Source: Acidobacteriota bacterium
Lineage (GTDB): Bacteria; Acidobacteriota; Vicinamibacteria; Vicinamibacterales; CAVVIG01
Reading direction: 5' to 3'
Length of the DNA: 64,000 nucleotides
Assembly: GCA_020850715.1 (NCBI GenBank)
Contig: JADZED010000027.1
Coordinates: forward strand, 124,001 to 188,000
Both the position numbers and the translations under genes were made by a program. Of this stretch, positions 55,626-64,000 are shown in pieces. Position 1 is the stretch's first letter; every line of letters starts with the position of its first letter. The notes beneath the pieces are model-generated. The model ran no database searches and had not been told where the DNA came from. It saw only the letters and a list, made by a program, of their open reading frames with translations.

Positions 55626-55868
55626 ATGTCCAGAACGCTCGTCAAGACCGAACAGGTCGCCGTCGGCACGCAATCGGTGTCGGTGCGCTACTTCGCGCTG
55701 CGGACGCCGCGCGGCGCGAAACGCTACAGCGCCGAGATCCTGCTGGCGCCCGGCGACCGCGTCATCCTCGACGACGACTCGGTCGTGAAGCTCGAGGCGA
55801 AGACGGCGCGGCTGGTGCCGGCCACGCTCTACAGCCGGACGCTCGCCGGCCGCGCGCACGCCGCGTAG
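55626..55868 (+). CDS. small hypothetical protein (80 aa)
   Basis: MSRTLVKTEQVAVGTQSVSVRYFALRTPRGAKRYSAEILL...; strong SD GAGGAGG, 20 nt after kinase stop. Confidence 0.65.
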   Translation: MSRTLVKTEQVAVGTQSVSVRYFALRTPRGAKRYSAEILLAPGDRVILDDDSVVKLEAKTARLVPATLYSRTLAGRAHAA

Positions 55869-55908
55869 CGCGCGCCGCACGCACGGCGGAACGGCGCGGG
55901 GGAGCAGC

Positions 55909-55928
55909 GGGCCGGCCGGAGCCGGCCC
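55909..55928. terminator. GC hairpin between convergent genes
   Basis: GGGCCGGC-CGGA-GCCGGCCC perfect 8-bp stem; no T-tract. Confidence 0.45.
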
Positions 55929-55980
55929 CTGCCGGGGCGTCAACTGTTCGAGGGAGGGGGAGACGCGCGAGTGGCGCGAA

Positions 55981-56280
55981 CTACTTCCTGGGCAGAACGG
56001 CGTCCTTCAACTGCTTGGCGATGCGCGCCTTCACGACGGTCTTCGCCGGAATCTTGATGGCTTCGCCGGTCGCCGGGTTGCGGCCCATGCGCGCCTTGCG
56101 CTTCTGCACCACCAGCTTCACCATCCCGGGCAGCACGAACTCGCCCGAGCGCTTCAGCTCCTTTTCCGCGAGCGTCGTCAGCTCGTCGAAGTACTCGCGG
56201 GCCTGCGTCCGCTTCACCTCGAACCGCTCGGCGAAGTGCGAAAACAGCTCCGATTTGCCCATCCTGCGGGCGTCAGCCAT
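55981..56280 (-). CDS. HU family DNA-binding protein
   Basis: MGKSELFSHFAERFEVKRTQAREYFDEL...GRNPATGEAIKIPAKTVVKARIAKQLKDAV. Confidence 0.93.
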   Translation of the reverse strand: MADARRMGKSELFSHFAERFEVKRTQAREYFDELTTLAEKELKRSGEFVLPGMVKLVVQKRKARMGRNPATGEAIKIPAKTVVKARIAKQLKDAVLPRK

Positions 56281-56433
56281 GGCCTCCCCCTTCACGTAGT
56301 GCGCGTCGAATGCTTGCGACCGCGAGCGTCCGCGCGTTCGAAGATCGCGGTTTTGTTCGAAAAACGCCGTATCCTAGTCCGCGCGCCGGCCAGTGTCAAA
56401 CCCGCGCGGACCGTACGGTGCCGTTCTCCGGTT

Positions 56434-56439
56434 TAGAAT
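56434..56439 (+). promoter_or_regulatory. -10 box (TAGAAT) 9 nt before queF start
   Basis: GGTTTAGAATTTCGATTGTATG. Confidence 0.5.
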
Positions 56440-56448
56440 TTCGATTGT

Positions 56449-56799
56449 ATGCCAGACACGCCGCTCGAGACGTTCCCCAATCCGCGCCCCGAGCGCGACT
56501 ACGAGATCGCGATCGACTGTCCCGAGTTCACGTCGGTCTGTCCGAAGACCGGGCTGCCCGATTTCGGCGAGATCCGCATCGCCTACGTGCCCGATCGCGC
56601 GTGCATCGAGCTGAAGTCGCTCAAGTACTACCTGATCGAGTTCCGCAACCGCGGGATCTTCTACGAGAGCGTCACCAACCAGATTCTCGACGATCTGGTC
56701 GCGGCGCTCCGGCCGCGGCGCATGACGGTCGTCGGCGATTTCTCGGTGCGCGGCGGGATCAAGACGGTCGTCACCGCCCGGTACGAGTCGGCGGGATGA
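56449..56799 (+). CDS. queF: NADPH-dependent 7-cyano-7-deazaguanine reductase
   Basis: [47 protein letters not shown]. Confidence 0.95.
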   Translation: MPDTPLETFPNPRPERDYEIAIDCPEFTSVCPKTGLPDFGEIRIAYVPDRACIELKSLKYYLIEFRNRGIFYESVTNQILDDLVAALRPRRMTVVGDFSVRGGIKTVVTARYESAG

Positions 56800-56836
56800 C
56801 CATGCCCGCCGGACCGGCGCCGCGGGCCCCCAGGGC

Positions 56837-57109
56837 ATGACCGTGCGGCTGCCGATCGACGGCGAGCTCGATCTGCACGCGTTCGCTCCGCGCGACATCC
56901 CATCGGTGGTCGCCGAGTACGTGGATGCGGCGGCGGCGGCGGGGCTGTCCGAGATCCGGCTGGTTCACGGACGCGGCCGCGGAGTACAGCGCGGCATCGT
57001 GCAGCGCACGCTGGACGGGCACCCGCGGGTCGAGGCGTTCTGGGACGACGAGCGGTCGCATCTCGGCGCGACGATCGCGCGCATCGCGCCGGCGGCACGA
57101 CATTGGTAA
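56837..57109 (+). CDS. Smr domain protein
   Basis: ELDLHAFAPRDI...EIRLVHGRGRGVQRGIVQRTL. Confidence 0.9.
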   Translation: MTVRLPIDGELDLHAFAPRDIPSVVAEYVDAAAAAGLSEIRLVHGRGRGVQRGIVQRTLDGHPRVEAFWDDERSHLGATIARIAPAARHW

Positions 57110-57211
57110 CCGCAGGCGACAAATCCGTCAGAAGAGACGCCGCCTGAGGGGCGATCGCCGCGGCAATCCCGCGCGCTTCCCGCGGGCACGCGCCTTGCCA
57201 CACCCGCCGGC

Positions 57212-57376
57212 GTGGGCCATCCAGACGCCAAGCGCGCCGCGCCGCCGGCTCGTCCCGTCAAGGACGAGTGGGGCATCTACGATCCGGAGCAGGCCGGCTT
57301 TGCGGCCATCCTGAAGAAGCTCGCCGATCCCGGCAAGGCGGATGGCGTCGCCGGGCCGTCGCTCGATCGCACGTAG
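57212..57376 (+). CDS. small hypothetical protein (54 aa)
   Basis: VGHPDAKRAAPPARPVKDEWGIYDPEQAGFAAILKKLADPGKADGVAGPSLDRT; protein-like composition, overlaps the 3' end of the DUF192 ORF in antisense. Confidence 0.5.
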   Translation: MGHPDAKRAAPPARPVKDEWGIYDPEQAGFAAILKKLADPGKADGVAGPSLDRT

Positions 57377-57705
57377 AGCCGGTCGCCCGCCTGCACCCGG
57401 CGCAGCGCCGCCGCGCCGGCGGCGAGCTCGACGGCCGCGTAGGCCCCGCGCGCGAACGCCGCGCGCCACGGCGGCAGCGGGCCGGCGACCTTCATCACCA
57501 CGCCCTCGGCATCGACGAAGAGCACGTCGATGGCAAACCGCATGAACGCGGTGTGAACCGCCCAGCAGGGGGCGATGATCAGGGCCGACGCGGGATCGAT
57601 CGCGTCCTGTCCGAGCAGGCCGCGGCGGCGCGCCGTGCGGGTGTCGGCGATCTCCACGGCGCTCGCCAGCATCTGTCCGGTGCGCGCGTTCACCAGCTCG
57701 ATCAT
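57277..57705 (-). CDS. DUF192 family protein
   Basis: TRRRGLLGQDAIDPASALIIAPCWAVHTAFMRFAIDVLFVDAEGVVMKV. Confidence 0.88.
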   Translation of the reverse strand: MIELVNARTGQMLASAVEIADTRTARRRGLLGQDAIDPASALIIAPCWAVHTAFMRFAIDVLFVDAEGVVMKVAGPLPPWRAAFARGAYAAVELAAGAAALRRVQAGDRLYVRSSDGPATPSALPGSASFFRMAAKPACSGS

Positions 57706-57706
57706 C

Positions 57707-58321
57707 TCAGAACACTCCCGGCACGAGGTGCCATTCGACGCGCCGGCTGTACCGCTCGTAGCTCGTGTCGCGCGCGAGAATCCGCTCTTCGAGCAGCGCG
57801 CGGCGCACGAGCGCCAGGTCGGCCAGCGCCGCGATCGCGGCGTTCCACGGACGCGGGTGCGCGAGCAGGAACGCGACGTGCGTGACGAGATACCCGGTGT
57901 AGATCGGATGCCGGACGATGCGGTAGGGGCCGCCCGCCACCACGCCGCGGTTCGCCGGGATGAGGCCGAAGCTGCGTCCGAGGGCCAGCTTGCCGGCGAT
58001 GACGAGCGCCAGTCCGCCCGCCGTGAGCCACAGCGTGACGGCGTCGGGGGCGAGCCCCGGTCCCTCGGCCGCGCGCATCAGGGGCGGGCCTGCAATCGAC
58101 AGCGCGGTCGTGGCGCGCGAGACGGTCGACCGGTCGACGGCGAGCGCGCGGCGGCGGAACACGGTCAGCGGCACCACCAGGCCCTCGCTGACCAGGAGCA
58201 GCAGGCTGGTCAGCCGGCCGGTCTGCAGGAAGTGCTGCAGCAGGTTCACCGAGAAGAGCGTCAGCAGCACGGCCACGGCGGCCCGGGCGGCGAGATCGCG
58301 CCGGGCGGACCGGCCGGCCAT
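57707..58321 (-). CDS. isoprenylcysteine carboxyl methyltransferase-like membrane protein
   Basis: GGPYRIVRHPIYTGYLVTHVAFLL, ERILARDTSYERYSRRVEWHLVPGVF. Confidence 0.85.
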   Translation of the reverse strand: MAGRSARRDLAARAAVAVLLTLFSVNLLQHFLQTGRLTSLLLLVSEGLVVPLTVFRRRALAVDRSTVSRATTALSIAGPPLMRAAEGPGLAPDAVTLWLTAGGLALVIAGKLALGRSFGLIPANRGVVAGGPYRIVRHPIYTGYLVTHVAFLLAHPRPWNAAIAALADLALVRRALLEERILARDTSYERYSRRVEWHLVPGVF

Positions 58322-59706
58322 CAGTGCACGTCCAGGCTGCGGCGCCCCGCCCGCCGGCGCACGACCGGCGGGGCGGGGGTGGAGCCGGGCTCGGGGTCGA
58401 CGAAGTACGAGCCGCAGGCGGCATCCAGCAGCTCGCGCGTGATAATCGGCTCGATCCCGCGATAGCGGCAGAGCGCCGCGACCTGGTCGAGCAGGTCGCG
58501 CGGGTGGCACGCCCGCAGCGGGCGCCCCTGCGGGCGGTAGTGCCGCCGCTGCAGGTAGGCGACCATCACCTGGTGGAAGCGGAGGTTCCTGCGCCGGCAG
58601 TTGAGCTCGAAGATTCGCGAGAAGGCCTCGACCGAGGGGTCGTCGATCGCGATCTTGTAGGGGATGCGGCGGAGAAACGCCTCGTCGGCGAGCGAGGCGG
58701 GATCCAGGTTGGTCGCAAAGACGGTGAGCACGTCGAACGGCACCTGGAACTTCTTGCCGGTGTGCAGCGTCAGGAAGTCGATGCGGCTCTCGAGCGGCAC
58801 GATCCACCGGTTCAGCAGGTCCTGCGGGCGGATGCGCTGCCGCCCGAAGTCGTCGACGAGGAAGACGCCGCCGTTGGCTTTCAACTGGATCGGCGCCTCG
58901 TAGAACTTCGACGTCTGGTTGTAGGTCAGGTCCAGCATGTCGAGCGTGAGCTCGCCGCCCACCATCACCACCGGCCGGCGGATGCGGACCCAGCGCCGAT
59001 CGCGCGGCGCCTGGGCCACCACGCTGGTCGATTCCGCGTCGGCCTCGAGCGAATCGTGGTTGATCGGATCGAACATCGTGATCACGTGACCGTCGACGTC
59101 GATCGCGTACGGCATGTACATGTCGCCGCCGATCGCGCGGCCCATCCCCTCGGCGATCACCGTCTTGCCGTTGCCGGGCGGCCCGTACAGGAACACGGCC
59201 TTGTTCGCGTTCACGGCCGGGCCGAGCTGTTCGAGCACGGGATCCGCGATGACGAGGTGCGAGAATCCGCGGCGCAGCCGCTGCCGATCCATGTAGCCGC
59301 GCGCCGAGGCGAGCGCGGTCATGCCGGCGACGTAGGCCGACAGCGGCACCGGCGAGGCGCCGACGTAGTGACAGGCGGCCAGGTACTGCTGCGCGCGATC
59401 GCGTCCGAGATCGGTCAGCACGTAGCGGTACCCGGCCGAGCCGGATCCGGTCGTGCCGCGGACCTCGACGAGCCGCTCGGCCCGGGCGCGCTCCACCAGC
59501 GGCTCGAGGATCGGGAACGGCAGCCGGATCCGCTCGGCGAGCGAGAGGCCGGTCGCCTCGCCGCCATACAGCGTCTTCACCAGGAGCTGTTCGATCTGAT
59601 CGATCGCGATCCCGGCCTCCTCGAGCGTCGCCGGCACGCGCGGCACGGCGGCGGGAGAGGGTTCGTCGGACGGCGCGGGCGGCGCGGCGGCGGCGATCGC
59701 GGTCAT
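58321..59706 (-). CDS. AAA+ ATPase of the Tad/Flp pilus locus
   Basis: [58 protein letters not shown]-terminal winged-helix-like segment. Confidence 0.85.
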   Translation of the reverse strand: MTAIAAAAPPAPSDEPSPAAVPRVPATLEEAGIAIDQIEQLLVKTLYGGEATGLSLAERIRLPFPILEPLVERARAERLVEVRGTTGSGSAGYRYVLTDLGRDRAQQYLAACHYVGASPVPLSAYVAGMTALASARGYMDRQRLRRGFSHLVIADPVLEQLGPAVNANKAVFLYGPPGNGKTVIAEGMGRAIGGDMYMPYAIDVDGHVITMFDPINHDSLEADAESTSVVAQAPRDRRWVRIRRPVVMVGGELTLDMLDLTYNQTSKFYEAPIQLKANGGVFLVDDFGRQRIRPQDLLNRWIVPLESRIDFLTLHTGKKFQVPFDVLTVFATNLDPASLADEAFLRRIPYKIAIDDPSVEAFSRIFELNCRRRNLRFHQVMVAYLQRRHYRPQGRPLRACHPRDLLDQVAALCRYRGIEPIITRELLDAACGSYFVDPEPGSTPAPPVVRRRAGRRSLDVH

Positions 59707-60608
59707 TTGTCCGCCATCGGTCCGAAGACCTCGAGGAACTTGATGACGGCCGATCCGATCGTCACGATCCAGATCGCGGGGAAGATGCAGAAGACGAGCG
59801 GGAAGATCATCTTGACGCCGATCTTGGCCGCCGCCTCCTCGGCGCGCTGGCGCCGCTTGGTACGGAGCGTCTCGGAGTGCACCCGCAGCGACTGCGCCAC
59901 GCTGGTGCCGAACTTGTCGGTCTGCACGAGCATGGCGACGAGCGACGCGATGTCGTCGACGCCGGTGCGCTCGGCCAGGTTGCGCAGGGCGTCGGCGCGC
60001 CCCTTGCCGGCGCGCAGCTCGAGGTTGATGAGCCGCAGCTCCTCCGACAACTCGGGGTGCGCGAACGGCAGCTCCTCGGCCACGCGCTGGATGGCCTGGT
60101 CGAGGCCGAGGCCCGCCTCCACGCTCACGACGAGCAGGTCGAGCGCGTCGGGCAGGCCGAGCCGGATGCGGTGCTGCCGCTTGCGCGCCATCCGCCCGAC
60201 CGCCATGCCCGGCAGCAGGTAGCCGAGGCCGCACGCGCCGGCGGCCAGCAGGAGGTTGGGCCGCATCAGCACCGGCGTCGCGAACAGCACGAAGCAGAGC
60301 ACGGCGACGCCGGCGCGCAGGCCGAAGAACACCGCCACCGCCTCCGGGCTGCGGTAGCCGGCGTTCACCAGCTTGCGCTGGAGCTTCCCCATCTCCGACG
60401 CCGATCGCGGCGCGGCATTGCCGAGCCGCTTCAGCGTGTCGACCACGCGCGCGTACGAAGGCTTGTCGTCCGCGGGCCGCTCGTGCGCCCCCCCGACGAC
60501 CTCGCCGAGCCGCCGCTCGATGGTGGCGGCCTCGCCGGGCGCGAAGGCCAGCGCGGCGGCGGCCACGAGCAGCGAGACGAAGATGAAGGCGAGGACTGGA
60601 ATCAGCAT
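59703..60608 (-). CDS. tadC: type II secretion system F / TadC
   Basis: [30 protein letters not shown]...[51 protein letters not shown]. Confidence 0.88.
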   Translation of the reverse strand: MLIPVLAFIFVSLLVAAAALAFAPGEAATIERRLGEVVGGAHERPADDKPSYARVVDTLKRLGNAAPRSASEMGKLQRKLVNAGYRSPEAVAVFFGLRAGVAVLCFVLFATPVLMRPNLLLAAGACGLGYLLPGMAVGRMARKRQHRIRLGLPDALDLLVVSVEAGLGLDQAIQRVAEELPFAHPELSEELRLINLELRAGKGRADALRNLAERTGVDDIASLVAMLVQTDKFGTSVAQSLRVHSETLRTKRRQRAEEAAAKIGVKMIFPLVFCIFPAIWIVTIGSAVIKFLEVFGPMADK

Positions 60609-60614
60609 GCCGGC

Positions 60615-61588
60615 TTACACCTCGATCCGGATGACCTTGCGAATCCAGAAGTAGCCGATGGTCTGCATGACCATCGCGCCGATGAGCATCATCTGCCCGA
60701 GCCGCTCGTGGAACAGCGGCGCCATGTGCTCGGGATTCATCATCGACAGCGCCACCGCCAGGCAGGCCGGCAGCGCGAGCAGGACGTAGCCGGTGAAGCG
60801 CCCGTGCGCGGTGTGGACGCGGATCTGCCGGCGGATCTTGAAGCGGTCCCGCACCACCGCGGCGAGGTTCTCGAGGATCTCCGACAGGTTGCCGCCGGTG
60901 TCGCGCTGGATGAGCACCGCGGTGACGAAGAAGCGGACGTCGAGCAGCGGCATCCGCTCCGGCATCGCGTTCAGCGCATCGCGCAGCGGCAGGCCGAAGT
61001 TCTGCTGGTCGAACGCGATCTTGAACTCGGGGCCGACCGGGTCGTCCATCTCTTCGGCCGCCATGCCCATCGCGGTCTGGAACGCGTGGCCGGCGCGAAT
61101 GGCGCGCGCGAGCAGATCGAGCGCCTCCGGGAACTGCTCCTCGAAGCGCTTCAGGCGCACCGATCGGCGGTGCATCAGCCAGAGCACGGGGAGGCACGCG
61201 GCGAGCAGGGCGGCGGCCGGCGCGGCCAGCGCCTGCCCGGTGAACAGCCACGCGAGGACGCCGGCCGCCACACCGCACCCGAGGCATCCGACGATCACGG
61301 CGCTCGGCGTCGTCCGGCTGCCGGCCTGGAGCGTCAGGCGCCCGAGCCACGCGCCGGCGCGGGTGCGCGCCATCAGCCGATCGACGCCGGGCAGCGGCCC
61401 CTCGGCCACCCGCCGGACGATCGTGTTCTCGGCCGGCGCCGCCTCGACATCGGCGGCGCCGGAGGCGATCTCCTGCAGCCGGCGATCGAGGCGGCGGCCG
61501 GCGAGCGCGCCCGGCAGGCGCACCGCCGCCGCGTATACCCCGACGACCAGGCCGGCGACGAGCACGAACACGACGAGGGCGGGCACCA

Positions 61589-61589
<1 letters not shown>
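60615..61589 (-). CDS. tadB: type II secretion system F / TadB
   Basis: [29 protein letters not shown]...[45 protein letters not shown]. Confidence 0.88.
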
Positions 61590-62938
<1,349 letters not shown>

Positions 62939-62944
62939 GCGCGG

Positions 62945-64000
62945 TTACCAGAGGGATGCGAGCCGCTCGAGACCGAGGCGCGCGCGGCGCGCGGGCGGCG
63001 GCGGGGCCTCGGTCCCGGCGGCGGGATCGATGAGACGGCGCGTGAAGGCGTCGAACTGCGACGCGATCTCGCTGCTGCCGGCGAGCGCGAGCGGCACGCC
63101 CGAGTTCAGCGCGTTGGACACCGTCTTGTAGTCGCTGGTGAAGACGTGATGGATCGGATGGCCGAGCGCCCCCTCGATCTGCTTGGCAGGAATCGGGCTC
63201 GGCTCGGCGGCGCGGTTCAGCAGCACGCGCACGCGCTCGCCGCAGGCGCCGAGCTGGCGGACGCGATCGAGCAGCCGCTGCGCGTTGCGCACCGACGGCA
63301 CGTCGGGGTTCGCGACCAGGAACATGATGTCGGCGGTGTAGAGCGCCGCCACGGTGCACGAGTTGATCTGGCTGCCGGCGTCGACCAGGATGTACTCGTA
63401 CTGGCGCGCGAGCAGCCGGAACAGCTCCTCGATCGCGCCCCCGTCGGTCGCGCCCGGGCGGTCGAACTGATCGGACCCGCCGAGGATCTCGAGGCCCGAC
63501 TTGTGCTTTGCCACCAGCTCGCGGAGGAACTCGCGATCGAGACGGTGGAGGTTGTCGATCGCGTCGAGCAGGCTGTAGCGCGGGCGCATGCCGAGGAACA
63601 GCGCCACCTCGCCGAGACCCGGCTTGAGGTCGACGATCACCGTCGGCCGCTTGCCGAGGCGCGCGAGCTCGACGCCGCAGTTCACCGACAGGGTGGTCGT
63701 GCCCGCGCCCCCCTTCGCGCCAAAGAACACCAGCGTCGTCGCCGCCGGCCGCGATCCCTGCGTCGTCTCGCGCCGCGCGGCCGTGCGGCGCACGGCCCCG
63801 TGGAACGTCTCCTCCGACGGAGGCCAGGGGAAGAACTCGTTCGCCCCGGCGCGCATGCACTGCAGGATCAGATCCGGGTCGGCCGAGAGCGCGAGGGCGA
63901 AGATCCCGGCGCTCGGCGCTCCGGCACGGAGCCGCTCGATCGTCGCCATGGCCGACGAGGCGTCGCCGCGCGTGTCGACGATCACCAGATCGGCGGCGGC
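62945..64000 (-). CDS. CpaE/TadZ-type pilus localisation ATPase (truncated by window edge)
   Basis: Receiver-like N-terminus, MinD-like VFFGAKGGAGTTTLSVNCGVELARLGKRPTVIVDLKPGLGEVALFLG; frame open to window end. Confidence 0.88.
   Translation of the reverse strand, partial: AAADLVIVDTRGDASSAMATIERLRAGAPSAGIFALALSADPDLILQCMRAGANEFFPWPPSEETFHGAVRRTAARRETTQGSRPAATTLVFFGAKGGAGTTTLSVNCGVELARLGKRPTVIVDLKPGLGEVALFLGMRPRYSLLDAIDNLHRLDREFLRELVAKHKSGLEILGGSDQFDRPGATDGGAIEELFRLLARQYEYILVDAGSQINSCTVAALYTADIMFLVANPDVPSVRNAQRLLDRVRQLGACGERVRVLLNRAAEPSPIPAKQIEGALGHPIHHVFTSDYKTVSNALNSGVPLALAGSSEIASQFDAFTRRLIDPAAGTEAPPPPARRARLGLERLASLW

Overview
High-GC, gene-dense bacterial chromosome window, Acidobacteriota/Vicinamibacteria-like by gene content (inference; no rRNA is present to confirm it). 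I found no IS elements, prophage, CRISPR, rRNA or convincing tRNA. Recognisable blocks are: a 2-oxoacid dehydrogenase E1 fusion; an ABC-2 transporter; a beta-oxidation operon; a TonB-dependent receptor; an ABC/FtsX + LolA-like + outer-membrane protein cluster; a tandem ThyX; hpnCDE-thiI-FBA; mutY/mutT; a kinase-like/FHA/receiver region; E3-E2-lipB; queF/Smr; and a Tad (Flp) pilus locus running off the right end. The main candidate for an undescribed system is at 49115-55868: NtrC-type sigma54 activator, sigma54 -24/-12 promoter, radical SAM/SPASM enzyme, 30-aa candidate precursor peptide (MKIKVIQAKSNAKPSGYCNFMIDEPPMNKK, not in the supplied ORF track), orphan family-5 solute-binding protein, sensor histidine kinase and a small protein. 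It reads as a RiPP maturation-and-sensing circuit. Other notable observations: a Ser/Thr-kinase homologue missing all three catalytic motifs (Lys, HRD, DFG); a malate dehydrogenase-like protein missing its catalytic His; recurrent TANNNT -10 boxes 5-11 nt from start codons, implying (near-)leaderless transcription; divergent gene pairs sharing one symmetric -10 box; divergent genes with overlapping start codons; a CRP-type TGTGA-N6-TCACA dyad; a sharp GC breakpoint inside one ORF; and a (CG)10 tract inside the radical SAM gene.
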